Positions 1 through 11,977 are shown, numbered from the stretch's first letter. The stretch is 64,000 bases of DNA from Streptomyces sp. R44 (GCF_041053105.1 NZ_CP163444.1:8030501-8094500), one strand, 5' to 3'. Program-made: numbers and translations. The notes: generated by a model not told the origin, from the letters alone.

Positions 1-492
1 CAGGGCCTGCCCGCCGCGGACCTGCTGGCGGCCCCGCTCGCGCCGTACGCCGACCGCGAGGCCTTCGTCTGCGGCCCCCAGCCGCTCATGGACGCCGTCG
101 AACAGGCCCTGCGGTCGCTCGGCGCGCCCGGCGACCGCATCCACCGGGAGCGGTTCTTCTCCCTCGGCGCGGACGTCTTCGACGCCCCGGCGGTGCCGAG
201 CGGTACGGCCGCCGAGGGCGGCGGCACGGCCGAGGTCGAGCTCGACGGCGAGACCCACACCGTCGCCTGGCCGGCGGCGGCACCCCTGCTCGACGTCCTC
301 CTGGCCGCGGGCGTCGACGCCCCGTACTCCTGCCGGGAGGGTGCCTGCAGCGCCTGCACCTGCCGTGTCGTGGCGGGCGAGGTCAAGATGCTCCGCAACG
401 ACGCCCTGGACGACCAGGACATCGCCGAGGGATACGTCCTGGCCTGCCAGGCCCTGCCGCTGACCGACCGGGTCGAGATCACCTACTCCTGA
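1..492 (+). CDS. kshB: 3-ketosteroid 9-alpha-hydroxylase reductase subunit, 3' part
   Basis: The frame is open from base 1, so the start lies outside the window. The first ~40 residues are the end of the NAD-binding half of a ferredoxin-NADP reductase module (FVCGPQPLMD). They are followed by a plant-type [2Fe-2S] ferredoxin domain with the cysteine pattern YSCREGACSACTC and a last cysteine in LACQA. This FNR-then-ferredoxin order and the closely matching C-terminal sequence are those of KshB, which passes electrons from NADH to the Rieske oxygenase KshA for steroid C9 hydroxylation. KshA is not in the window. Reductases of phenylacetate or other ring oxygenases share the architecture; the hsa and kstD genes downstream favour the steroid role. 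Confidence 0.82.
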   Translation, partial: QGLPAADLLAAPLAPYADREAFVCGPQPLMDAVEQALRSLGAPGDRIHRERFFSLGADVFDAPAVPSGTAAEGGGTAEVELDGETHTVAWPAAAPLLDVLLAAGVDAPYSCREGACSACTCRVVAGEVKMLRNDALDDQDIAEGYVLACQALPLTDRVEITYS

Positions 493-514
493 CACCTCTG
501 ACGAGGAGACCGTC

Positions 515-1291
515 ATGTCCCGTACCTGCCTGGTCACCGGAGCGGCCTCCGGTATCGGCGAAGCCACCGTGGCCCTGCTGCGGAAGCAGGGCCACACCGT
601 CATCGGCGCCGACCTCACCGAGGGCGACATCCGCGCCGACCTGTCCACGGCCGAAGGCCGCGCGGAACTCGTCGCCCGCGCCCGCGAACTGACCGGCGGC
701 CGGCTCGACTCGGTCGTCTCCTGCGCGGGCGTCGCCCACTTCGACCCCGTCACGATCAAGGTCAACCACTTCGGTGCCGTGGCCACCCTCGACGGTCTGC
801 GCCCGCTCCTCGCGGCCGGCACCGCACCGCGGGCCGTGGTCGTGGGATCCATCGACTCCGTCCATCCGACCGACCCCGCGATCGTGGACGCCGCGCTCGC
901 CGGGGACGAGACGGCGGCCGTGGCCGCCGCGCGGGCGGCCGTCGACCGGGGAGAGGGCCACCTCGTCTACTCCTCCTCCAAGGTGGCGATCTCCCGATGG
1001 GTCCGCCGCGCCGCCCCCACCGACGCGTGGGCCGGCGCGGGCGTCCCGCTCAACGCCGTGGCCCCCGGCGTGGTCGTCACACCCTTGACCCGGCCGCTGC
1101 TCGACGATCCGGAGATGCGGGGACTCGTCGAGCAGAGCGTGCCGATGCCCCTGCACGGCCACGCCCGCCCCGAGCAGATCGCCCCGCTGATCGCCTGGCT
1201 GGCCTCGCCCGAGAACACCCTGGTGACCGGGCAGATCGTCTTCGCCGACGGCGGCGCGGACGCGGTCCTGCGCGGTGACAGCACCTGGTGA
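515..1291 (+). CDS. Short-chain dehydrogenase, hydroxysteroid dehydrogenase-like
   Basis: A 258-residue classical SDR. It has the N-terminal cofactor motif TGAASGIGEA, a shortened central region with SCAGVAHFD where most SDRs have NNAG, a serine in VVVGSIDSV and the catalytic YSSSK. The short middle and the NAD-type glycine motif resemble the bacterial 3-alpha-hydroxysteroid / coniferyl alcohol dehydrogenase subgroup, so oxidation of a steroid hydroxyl is a reasonable inference. The ATG sits 22 bp after the kshB stop, behind GAGGAG, so the two are probably co-transcribed. A strong hairpin follows the stop. The substrate cannot be read from the sequence. Confidence 0.8.
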   Translation: MSRTCLVTGAASGIGEATVALLRKQGHTVIGADLTEGDIRADLSTAEGRAELVARARELTGGRLDSVVSCAGVAHFDPVTIKVNHFGAVATLDGLRPLLAAGTAPRAVVVGSIDSVHPTDPAIVDAALAGDETAAVAAARAAVDRGEGHLVYSSSKVAISRWVRRAAPTDAWAGAGVPLNAVAPGVVVTPLTRPLLDDPEMRGLVEQSVPMPLHGHARPEQIAPLIAWLASPENTLVTGQIVFADGGADAVLRGDSTW

Positions 1292-1310
1292 GAACAGCAG
1301 GACCGGACCT

Positions 1311-1338
1311 GGAGGGGCACCCGCACGGGTGCCCCTCC
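1311..1338 (+). terminator. GC-rich hairpin after the SDR gene
   Basis: Arms GAGGGGCACCCG and CGGGTGCCCCTC form a perfect 12-bp stem with a two-base centre, flanked by one further G-C pair. It lies 20 bp after the SDR stop and 33 bp before the next start. There is no U-tract, as is usual for Streptomyces terminators. It could also reduce expression of the downstream SRPBCC gene. Confidence 0.6.
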
Positions 1339-1371
1339 CCGTATACCCGTATTCGTCGTCTGGAGACGCCC

Positions 1372-1818
1372 GTGAACCCCCGTACGCTCGAACGCTCCGC
1401 CGTCGTCCCCGCCACCCCCGACGCCGTATGGGCGGTCGTCGGAGACTTCGGCGCCCTCGCCGACTGGCACCCGCACGTGCCGCCGTCCACCCTTGAGGAC
1501 GGCGGCGACCCCGCCGCCCCCGGCACCGTCCGCGTCTTCGCGGTCGACGGCGTGGCCGTCGCCCGGGAGCGTCTGCTCGACCGCGACGCGACCGCCCGCT
1601 CGTACCGCTACACCCTCCTCGACCCCGTCCTGCTCCCGGTCCACGACTATGTGGCGACGCTCGCCGTGCGTCCGCACCCCGACGGTGCCGAGGTCCGGTG
1701 GTCCGCCTCCTACCGGAGCACGGACGACGTCGTCGCCCAGGTGGAGGCGGTCTTCGGGGACGGCACCTACGGCACCGGGCTCGCCGCCCTGCGGGCGCGC
1801 TTCACATCCAGTCGCTGA
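1372..1818 (+). CDS. SRPBCC (polyketide cyclase/START-like) family protein
   Basis: About 148 residues with the SRPBCC opening: a short beta strand, then PATPDAVWAVVGDFGALADWHP, a central acid-rich strand set, and a C-terminal helix ending in GLAALRARF. The family binds hydrophobic small molecules in a helix-grip pocket; some members are cyclases or hydrolases, most are unassigned. I place the start at the GTG behind TGGAGA; a longer in-frame reading from 1288 crosses the hairpin and is less likely. The 3' end overlaps the convergent IclR gene by 17 bp. Position inside the steroid locus suggests binding of a steroid or ring-cleavage intermediate, but this is inference only. Confidence 0.75.
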   Translation: MNPRTLERSAVVPATPDAVWAVVGDFGALADWHPHVPPSTLEDGGDPAAPGTVRVFAVDGVAVARERLLDRDATARSYRYTLLDPVLLPVHDYVATLAVRPHPDGAEVRWSASYRSTDDVVAQVEAVFGDGTYGTGLAALRARFTSSR

Positions 1819-2683
1819 ACCGCAGCCAGGCCATCATGTTGTCCATCGAGGGCTGCGGGAGCCCCGCGGCGGACTCCGCGCCGGCCGGCCGGTCCCGCTT
1901 CTCCGACTGCCGTCCCGGTCCGAACATCGACTGCCACACGGATCGCGCGCAGCCGCGCACGGCCGGCGAGAGCCGTTCCATCTCGCGGTGGACGCCGTGG
2001 CCGCTCACCGAGATCGCGGCGATCGCCCGGCCCGCGCCGCGCAGCGGAGCGGCCACGCAGAAGACTCCGCGGTACCCCTCCTCGTGGTCGAAGGCCACAC
2101 CGCGCTCCCGCGTCATCGCCAGTTCACGGCGGAAGGACTCGGGACGGGTGAGCGTGCGCGGGGTACGCGGCCGCAGCCCGTCCCGGATCACCTGCTCCAC
2201 CGGCCCCGCGTCGCCGAAGGCCAGGATCGCCTTCCCCGAGGCCGTGCAGTACGCCGGCTGCCGTCCGCCCATGCGCGAGGGCACGACGGAGTCGTCCGAG
2301 CCGCCGATCCGCTCCAGATAGACCACCTCGGAGCCGTCGAGCACGGTGAGGTGCACCAGATGGCCGGTGGACTCGTGCAGCGCGTGCAGATGGGGCAGGG
2401 CCGCCCGGCGGAGCCGGTTGTGGTGCGAGGCCATCGCGCCGAGCTCCAGCATGCCCATGCCCAGCCGGTAGTCGCGGCCCTCGCGCTCCAGCCAGCGCAG
2501 CTGCACCAGCTGATCGAGGATGCGGTGCGCGGAGGAGCGGCGGATGCCCGAACGCTGCACGACCTCGGTGAGGGTCAGCCGGGGCCCCGCGCTCTCGAAG
2601 GCGCTCAGCACCTTCGCCGCCTTCTCCAGCAGGGACAGCGGCGGCATCCCGGCCTCGACAGCCTCGACAGCACTGGTCGTCAT
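1802..2683 (-). CDS. IclR family transcriptional regulator
   Basis: 293 residues. The N-terminal winged helix-turn-helix (about residues 12-75; LLEKAAKVLSAFES, SSAHRILDQL) is followed by an IclR effector-binding domain (about 85-250; LTVLDGSEVVYLERI, TASGKAILAF, GVAFDHEEGYRGVFCVA). The ATG at 2683 has a strong GGGAGGTG site nine bases upstream; the longer open frame before it has none. It is divergent from the hsa operon with a 181-bp shared control region carrying two inverted repeats, so it is the obvious local regulator of ring-degradation genes and probably of itself. In most actinobacteria this job is done by TetR-type KstR or KstR2, so an IclR here is a departure. Confidence 0.9.
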   Translation of the reverse strand: MTTSAVEAVEAGMPPLSLLEKAAKVLSAFESAGPRLTLTEVVQRSGIRRSSAHRILDQLVQLRWLEREGRDYRLGMGMLELGAMASHHNRLRRAALPHLHALHESTGHLVHLTVLDGSEVVYLERIGGSDDSVVPSRMGGRQPAYCTASGKAILAFGDAGPVEQVIRDGLRPRTPRTLTRPESFRRELAMTRERGVAFDHEEGYRGVFCVAAPLRGAGRAIAAISVSGHGVHREMERLSPAVRGCARSVWQSMFGPGRQSEKRDRPAGAESAAGLPQPSMDNMMAWLRFSDWM

Positions 2684-2734
2684 CGGCACCTCCCACACGG
2701 ACGACACAGCCGATCCACCCCTGGCCAGGTCCGT

Positions 2735-2758
2735 AATCTCCGGTATTGCGTGGAGATT
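2735..2758. promoter_or_regulatory. Inverted repeat, candidate IclR operator near the iclR start
   Basis: AATCTCC (2735-2741) and GGAGATT (2752-2758) are perfect inverted repeats separated by ten bases, centred in the divergent control region about 60 bp upstream of the iclR start. Placement fits autoregulation. A ten-base self-complementary element, ACAGCGCTGT, lies just beyond it at 2770-2779. Candidate only. Confidence 0.5.
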
Positions 2759-2788
2759 GCCAGAGGATGACAGCGCTGTGAAGAGGGA

Positions 2789-2818
2789 GTTCCGTCTCGG
2801 AACAGTAACGCGTAGGTT
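2789..2818 (+). promoter_or_regulatory. hsa operon promoter with overlapping palindrome
   Basis: GTTCCGtctCGGAAC (2789-2803) is a perfect 6-bp inverted repeat with a three-base centre, the 15-base size typical of IclR-family operators. TTCCGT (2790-2795) and TAGGTT (2813-2818) are spaced by 17 bases and fit a vegetative promoter reading into the HsaA-like gene. The palindrome covers the -35 hexamer, so bound regulator would block polymerase. Confidence 0.55.
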
Positions 2819-2864
2819 CCCTGTCGTCACGGCACGACGAGACCGGAATGCAAGAGGTGCGCCC

Positions 2865-4034
2865 ATGCGCGAAGAGGACGTTCTCGCGGCGGTACGCGCC
2901 CTCGCCCCCGCCCTGCGCGAGCGCGCCGCCGAGGCGGAGGAACTGCGCCGGGTCCCCGACGCCTCCGTCCGGGAACTGGAGGAGGCCGGCTTCTTCCGGC
3001 TGCTCCGGCCCGGGGCGTACGGCGGACTCGCCGCCGACCCGGCCGTCTTCTACGCCGCCTTGCACGAGATCGCCAAGGCGTGCGGCTCGACCGGCTGGGC
3101 GGCGGCGGTCCTCGGCGTCCACCCCTGGTACGTGGCCCAGTTCGACCCCCGCGCCCAGGACGAGGTCTGGGGCGCCGACGGAGCCACCCGGATCTGCTCC
3201 TCCCACGCCCCCACCGGGGAGGTCACCCGCGCCGACGGCGGCTTCCGGCTCTCCGGCCGCTGGCACTTCTCGGCCGGCTGCGACCACGCCCGCTGGGCCC
3301 TGCTCGGCGGCGTCGTCGACGACGACGAGGGCCGGCCGGTCGACATGCTGACCTTCCTCGTCCCCCGCTCCGACTACCGCGTCGACGACGTGTGGGACAC
3401 GGTCGGCCTGCGCGGCAGCGGCAGCAACGACCTCCTCGTCGAGGACGCCTTCGTCCCCGCCCACCGGACGCTCGGCTACGGCCCGGTGACCACGCTGAGC
3501 TGCCCCGGGCAGGAGGTCCACCCCGAACCGCTGTACCGGCTGCCGTACGCCGCCGTCTTCACCACCGCCATCTCCACCGCGATGGTCGGCATCGCCGAGG
3601 GCGCCCACGAGGACCAGGTCGCCGCGGCCCGCGAGCGGCTGAAGGCCCCGCACGGCCGGAGCGCCGACGAGGACCCCTTCGCGCAGGTACGCCTCGCCCG
3701 CGCCGCCGGCGAGATCGACGCCGCCCGGCTCCAGCTCCACCGCAACATGGCCGACCTCCACGCGCTCGCGCGCGCCGGCGCCCCAATCCCGATGGAACTG
3801 CGCGCCCGCACCCGCCGCGACCAGGCGCTCGCCACCGAACGCGCAATCACCGCCGTGGACCTGCTCATGGAGAACGCCGGCCGCGGCCCGCTGCGCGTCG
3901 GCGACGACGTCCTCCAGCGGGCCTGGCGCGACCTGCACACCGGCCGCGGCCAGGCCGCCAACGACGTGGACCGGGCCCTGGTGCTCTACGCCCAGGACGC
4001 CCTCGGCATGGACGTCCACGACCCCATGCTCTGA
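2865..4034 (+). CDS. HsaA-like flavin-dependent monooxygenase paralogue
   Basis: 389 residues of the acyl-CoA dehydrogenase fold used by the HsaA/DszC/HpaH two-component monooxygenases, collinear with the next gene's product along the full length. Shared blocks include EIAKACGSTGW, FDPRAQ, GCDHARWALLG, VDDVWDTVGLRGSGSND and a C-terminal ANDV block. Two positions differ from the downstream copy and, as I recall, from HsaA of Mycobacterium tuberculosis: the conserved histidine of GRxHAAND is glutamine here (residue 363, codon 3951-3953), and the serine before GCDH is alanine. The histidine aligns with the proposed catalytic base of the family. The start is the ATG behind GAGGTG. It is the first gene of the operon. 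It may act on a different substrate or be a non-hydroxylating partner. Confidence 0.8.
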   Translation: MREEDVLAAVRALAPALRERAAEAEELRRVPDASVRELEEAGFFRLLRPGAYGGLAADPAVFYAALHEIAKACGSTGWAAAVLGVHPWYVAQFDPRAQDEVWGADGATRICSSHAPTGEVTRADGGFRLSGRWHFSAGCDHARWALLGGVVDDDEGRPVDMLTFLVPRSDYRVDDVWDTVGLRGSGSNDLLVEDAFVPAHRTLGYGPVTTLSCPGQEVHPEPLYRLPYAAVFTTAISTAMVGIAEGAHEDQVAAARERLKAPHGRSADEDPFAQVRLARAAGEIDAARLQLHRNMADLHALARAGAPIPMELRARTRRDQALATERAITAVDLLMENAGRGPLRVGDDVLQRAWRDLHTGRGQAANDVDRALVLYAQDALGMDVHDPML

Positions 4035-4112
4035 CCCCGCGGAGGCTTCCCGCGCGGGGGTTCCCGCTCAGTGGGAGCAGCGCATTTCGCTGCCGTACGG
4101 CACGCCGTACGG
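4035..4112 (+). promoter_or_regulatory. Two stem-loops between the hsaA paralogues
   Basis: In the 118-bp gap, CCCCGCG (4035-4041) pairs with CGCGGGG (4053-4059), beginning right after the stop codon. CCGTACGG occurs at 4093-4100 and again at 4105-4112, four bases apart, and can fold on itself. No other gap inside this operon before position 8482 is this long. An attenuator or RNA-processing site that separates expression of the two paralogues is possible. Confidence 0.4.
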
Positions 4113-4152
4113 TCCTGGCATTCCCCCACCACGACCCGAAAGGGGATGCCCC

Positions 4153-5319
4153 ATGGCCGATGACGTCCTGGCAGCGATCCGTGACCTCGCCCCCGCCCTG
4201 CGCGACCGCGCGGCCGAGGCCGAGACGCTGCGCCGCGTGCCCGACACCTCCGTCAAGGAACTCGAGGACACGGGCTTCTTCCAGCTGCTCCAGCCCAAGG
4301 CCTTCGGCGGCCGAGCGGCCGACCCGGTGGTCTTCTACTCGGCGGTCAAGGAGATCGCCAAGGCGTGCGGATCGACCGGCTGGGTCGCCTCCGTGGTCGG
4401 CGTCCACCCCTGGCACGTCGCCCTGTTCGACCCCCGCGCCCAGCAGGAGGTGTGGGGCCAGGACCCCAAGACCCGCATCGCCTCCTCGTACGCCCCCACC
4501 GGCAAGGCCACCGCCGTTGACGGCGGCTTCCGACTCTCCGGCCGGTGGCACTTCTCCTCCGGCTGCGACCACGCCCGCTGGGCGCTCCTCGGCTGTCTCG
4601 TCACCGACGGCGAGGGCAACCCGGTCGACATGCGCACCTTCCTCGTCCCCCGGTCCGACTACCGGATCGACGACGTCTGGGACACCGTCGGACTGCGCGG
4701 CACCGGCAGCAACGACGTCGTCGTCGAGGACGTCTTCGTCCCCGACCACCGCGCACTGAGCTTCGGCCCCGTCACCGCCCTGAGCGTGCCCGGCCACGAG
4801 GTCAACCCCGAGCCGCTGTACCGGCTGCCGTACGCGGGGGTGTTCACCACCACCATCTCCACCCCGATCGTCGGCATCGCCGAGGGCGCCTTCGAGTCGT
4901 ACGCCGAGGCCACCCGGCAGCGGTTCCGCGTCTCGTACGGGCAGAAGGTCGCCGAGGACCCCTTCGCGCAGGTGCGCATCGCCCGCGCCGCCAGCGACAT
5001 CGACGCGAGCTGGCTGCAACTGACCCGCAACATGGGCGAGATGTACGCGCTCGCCGAGCGCGGCGAGGAGATCCCGATGGAGCTGCGCACCCGCACCCGC
5101 CGCGACCAGGTGCTCGCCACCGAACGCTCCGTCGCGGCCGTCGACCTGCTGATGGAGAACTCCGGCGGCAGCGCCATGCGCACCGGCCCCGGCCTCGTCC
5201 AGCGCGCCTGGCGCGACGCCCACACCGGCCGCGGTCACGCCGCCAACGACCCCGAGCGGGCCCTGGTCATGTACGGGCAGAGCGCGCTCGGCATCGACAT
5301 CCAAGACACCATGGCCTGA
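4153..5319 (+). CDS. hsaA: 3-HSA hydroxylase, oxygenase subunit
   Basis: 388 residues, the closer of the two copies to characterised HsaA: it keeps SSYAPTG, FSSGCDHARWA, the C-terminal GRGHAANDPERA block with the conserved histidine (about residue 362) and an ending in DTMA. HsaA uses reduced flavin from HsaB and O2 to hydroxylate 3-HSA, the phenolic A-ring product of KstD/KshAB ring opening, to the catechol 3,4-DHSA. The ATG has AAAGGGG upstream. hsaD follows after 12 bp, so this gene is coupled to the downstream hsa block more tightly than to its paralogue upstream. Confidence 0.9.
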   Translation: MADDVLAAIRDLAPALRDRAAEAETLRRVPDTSVKELEDTGFFQLLQPKAFGGRAADPVVFYSAVKEIAKACGSTGWVASVVGVHPWHVALFDPRAQQEVWGQDPKTRIASSYAPTGKATAVDGGFRLSGRWHFSSGCDHARWALLGCLVTDGEGNPVDMRTFLVPRSDYRIDDVWDTVGLRGTGSNDVVVEDVFVPDHRALSFGPVTALSVPGHEVNPEPLYRLPYAGVFTTTISTPIVGIAEGAFESYAEATRQRFRVSYGQKVAEDPFAQVRIARAASDIDASWLQLTRNMGEMYALAERGEEIPMELRTRTRRDQVLATERSVAAVDLLMENSGGSAMRTGPGLVQRAWRDAHTGRGHAANDPERALVMYGQSALGIDIQDTMA

Positions 5320-5331
5320 GAGGCGCTGACG

Positions 5332-6201
5332 ATGGCAGAGCTCACCTACGAGTCGACCTCCCGCACCGTCAAGGCGGCCGGGCTCACCCTCCACCACCAC
5401 GAGGCCGCGCCCGCCGGCCGGTCCGACGCCCCCGTGGTGATCATGCTCCACGGTGGTGGGCCCGGCGCCTCCGCCTGGAGCAACTTCGGCCGCAACCTCC
5501 CGGTGTTCGCCGAGCACTTCCGTACGCTCCTCGTCGACCAGCCCTGCTTCGGCCGCTCGGACAAGCCGGAGCTCGACCAGGACTACTTCAGCTTCAGCGC
5601 GGACGCCGTCACCGCCCTCATGGACGAACTGGGCATCGACCGGGCGCACTTCGTCGGCAACTCCCTGGGCGGCGGCACCGCCGTCCGGATCGCCCTGAAC
5701 CACCCGGACAAGGTCGGCAAGCTCCTCCTCATGGGCCCCGGCGGGGTCTCCGTCAACCTCTTCGCCCCCGACCCGACCGAGGGCATCAAGCGGCTCTTCG
5801 AGTTCAACTCCTCACCCGAGCCGACCAAGGAGCGACTGCGCGCCTTCCTCGGCGTCATGGCGTACGACCAGTCGATCGTCACCGACGAGCTCGTCGAGGA
5901 ACGCTGGGCCTCGGCCACCGACCCCGACACCCGGCTCGGCAGCGCCCGGATGGGCGCCTCCTTCGCCAACCCCGCCTGGGCCGAGGCCACGATGCTCTGG
6001 CGCGAGGCCCACCGGATCACCCAGCCGGTGCTCCTCACCTGGGGCCGCGAGGACCGCGTCAACCCCCTCGACGGCGCGCTCGTCGCCCTCAAGACCATCC
6101 CGGACGCGCGTCTGCACGTCTTCCCGCACTGCGGCCACTGGGCGCAGACCGAGCAGGCCGACGAGTTCAACCGCCTCGCCGTCGACTTCTTCACCCACTG
6201 A
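5332..6201 (+). CDS. hsaD: 4,9-DSHA hydrolase (meta-cleavage product hydrolase)
   Basis: 289-residue alpha/beta hydrolase of the meta-cleavage product hydrolase family. It has the oxyanion motif HGGGPGASAWSNF (about 40-52), nucleophile Ser111 in GNSLGGG, Asp241 in REDRVNP and His269 in CGHWAQ; spacing and length match HsaD. It cleaves the C-C bond of the dioxygenase product 4,9-DSHA, releasing 2-hydroxyhexa-2,4-dienoate and the C/D-ring acid (DOHNAA/HIP type). The gene sits between hsaA and hsaC. Confidence 0.92.
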   Translation: MAELTYESTSRTVKAAGLTLHHHEAAPAGRSDAPVVIMLHGGGPGASAWSNFGRNLPVFAEHFRTLLVDQPCFGRSDKPELDQDYFSFSADAVTALMDELGIDRAHFVGNSLGGGTAVRIALNHPDKVGKLLLMGPGGVSVNLFAPDPTEGIKRLFEFNSSPEPTKERLRAFLGVMAYDQSIVTDELVEERWASATDPDTRLGSARMGASFANPAWAEATMLWREAHRITQPVLLTWGREDRVNPLDGALVALKTIPDARLHVFPHCGHWAQTEQADEFNRLAVDFFTH

Positions 6202-6243
6202 GCCCTCCTTCCCGACCTTTCGTCACGACACAAGAGGTGCACC

Positions 6244-7124
6244 ATGGACATCCGTGCTCTCGGCTACCTCCGCCTGGAGACCACCACCCTGGACGAGTGG
6301 CGCCGCTACGCGCTCGACGTCCTCGGCATGGTGGAGGCGACCGGCACCACCGAGGACACCCTCTGCCTCCGCCTGGACGACCGCGCGTACCGCATCGTCA
6401 TCCAGGCCGGCGAGAGCGACCGGCTCCTCGCGGCCGGCTGGGAGGTGGCGAACGCCGCCGCACTCACCGCCGCCGCCGAGCGGCTGGAGGCGGCCGGCGT
6501 CGCCGTCAAGGCCGCCGACCCCGCCGAGCTCGCCGAGCGCCGCGTCCAGGGCCTGATCCACGTCACGGACCCCGGCGGCAACCCGCTGGAGATCTACTGG
6601 GGCCAGGCCCAGGACCACAGCGCGCTCGGCACCCCGTACGGCAACCGCTTCGTCACCGGCGACCTGGGCCTCGGCCACGTCGTCCTCCCGGTGCCGGACA
6701 TCGAGGCCGCGCTCGACTTCTACGAGAACCTGCTCGGCTTCCAACTGCGCGACTCGATGAAGCTGCCCCCGCAGGCCGTCCCGACCGCCACCGAGCAGCG
6801 GGACTTCCACTGGATGCACTTCCTCAGCCCCAACCGCCGCCACCACAGCCTCGGCCTCTACCCCGGAGCCCTGCCGCCCGGCATCGTGCACTTCATGGTG
6901 GAGCTGGAGACCCTCGACGACGTGGGCCGGGGCCTCGACCGCATGCACGCCGCGGGCATCCCCATCGCGTCCAGCCTCGGCCGCCACACCAACGACCAAA
7001 TGGTCTCCTTCTACGCCCAGGCTCCGGGCGGCTTCCAGGTCGAGTACGGCTGGGACGGACTCGTCGTCGACCCCGCCACCTGGGTCGCGAAGGAGATCAC
7101 CGCCGACAGCTTCTGGGGCCACCA

Positions 7125-7137
<13 letters not shown>
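6244..7137 (+). CDS. hsaC: 3,4-DHSA extradiol dioxygenase
   Basis: 297-residue two-domain type I extradiol dioxygenase (vicinal oxygen chelate fold). The C-terminal domain carries the 2-His-1-carboxylate iron site: His145 (GLGHVVLPVPD), His216 (GIVHFMVE) and Glu267 (FQVEYGWDG), at the spacing expected for HsaC/BphC. It opens the catecholic A-ring of 3,4-DHSA by meta cleavage with Fe(II) and O2, giving the HsaD substrate. An AAGAGGTG ribosome site precedes the ATG. Its last 13 bases overlap the hsaB start. Confidence 0.92.
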
Positions 7138-11120
<3,983 letters not shown>

Positions 11121-11121
<1 letters not shown>

Positions 11122-11144
11122 TGCCCGACGAGGAGACTCCCTGA
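11121..11144 (+). other. Seven-codon bridging reading frame between the two SDRs
   Basis: ATG at 11121 overlaps the previous TGA by one base, encodes MPDEETP, and stops at 11142-11144, where its TGA overlaps the next ATG by one base. The frame contains the GAGGAG ribosome site of the downstream SDR. It repeats the TGATGCCCG context of the next start, so it may be a small duplication; it could also relay ribosomes between the two genes. Confidence 0.35.
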
Positions 11145-11908
11145 TGCCCGCCGATCTGACCGGAAAGGTCGCGCTGGTCACCGGCGCGGCACGCGGCATG
11201 GGCGAGGCAGCGGCCCGCCTCTTCGCCTCCCTCGGCGCGAAGGTCGTCCTCACCGACGTCCTGGAGGCGGAGGGAGAGGCGACGGCCGCCTCCCTCGGCC
11301 CCGCCGCCCGTTTCGTACGCCACGACGTGACCGACGAGCACTCCTGGGCGGCCGCCGTGGCCACCGCCCTGGACGCCTTCGGCCGGCTCGACGTCCTCGT
11401 CAACAACGCCGCCATCTACTCCACCTCGCCCATCACCGAGGAGGACCCGGCCCGCCTGGAGGCGATCCTCCGCGTCGACCTGATCGGTCCGTTCCTCGGC
11501 ATCCGCGCCGCCGCCGGGGCGATGAAGGAGAACGGCGGCGGGTCCATCGTCAACATCTCCTCGCAGGCCGGCCTCCAGGGCATCTGGGGCCACGGCGCGT
11601 ACGGAGCGGCGAAATGGGGACTGCGCGGTCTGACCAAGACGGCCGCCCTCGAACTCGGCCCGGACGGCATCCGGGTCAACTCCGTCCACCCGGGAGCCAT
11701 CATCACCGCGATGACCGCCCACCTGGGCACCAAGGAGCACCCCGCCGCGCCCCTCGGCCGGGTGGGGGAGCCCGAGGAGGTCGCCCGCCTCGTCGCCTTC
11801 CTCGCCTCCGACGACTCCTCCTATCTCTCCGGCGCCGAACTCGCCGTCGACGGCGGCGCGTCGGCCGGCCGCATGCCGGCCCTCACCCGAAAGGAGCGGA
11901 CGCCGTGA
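11144..11908 (+). CDS. Short-chain dehydrogenase, hydroxysteroid dehydrogenase-like (second of pair)
   Basis: 254 residues: TGAARGMG cofactor motif, LVNNAA, serine in [14 protein letters not shown] with the catalytic Tyr and Lys, and AVDGGAS near the end. It is a paralogue of the preceding SDR. The two may oxidise different hydroxyls (3-alpha/3-beta, 17-beta or 20-beta), which is known for such enzymes but not shown here. The ATG follows GAGGAG at a spacing of eight. The stop lies inside a triplicated start-site repeat. Confidence 0.82.
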   Translation: MPADLTGKVALVTGAARGMGEAAARLFASLGAKVVLTDVLEAEGEATAASLGPAARFVRHDVTDEHSWAAAVATALDAFGRLDVLVNNAAIYSTSPITEEDPARLEAILRVDLIGPFLGIRAAAGAMKENGGGSIVNISSQAGLQGIWGHGAYGAAKWGLRGLTKTAALELGPDGIRVNSVHPGAIITAMTAHLGTKEHPAAPLGRVGEPEEVARLVAFLASDDSSYLSGAELAVDGGASAGRMPALTRKERTP

Positions 11909-11977
11909 ACCGATCCCCGGAAGGAGGGGACGCCGTGAACCCATCCCCGAAGGGAACCGACGCGTGAACCGACCCGA
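11889..11977 (+). repeat. Three tandem copies of a ribosome-site/start cassette
   Basis: Units at 11889-11918, 11919-11948 (30 bp each) and 11949-11977 (29 bp) each carry a purine-rich ribosome site (GAAAGGAG, GGAAGGAG, GAAGGGA), then GACGC(C)GTGAACC. GTG starts fall at 11905, 11935 and 11964. The first overlaps the SDR stop. The one-base loss in unit 3 puts only the third GTG in frame with the esterase. Confidence 0.8.
11905..11967 (+). CDS. Possible 20-residue bridging peptide
   Basis: A GTG-started frame of 20 codons whose GTGA start overlaps the SDR stop and whose TGA overlaps the esterase GTG. It consists of two copies of the 10-residue unit encoded by the 30-bp repeat (VNRSPEGGDA and VNPSPKGTDA). 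Both GTGs have good ribosome sites. It may be translated merely to couple the flanking genes. It is equally likely to be a by-product of repeat expansion. Confidence 0.3.
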   Translation: MNRSPEGGDAVNPSPKGTDA

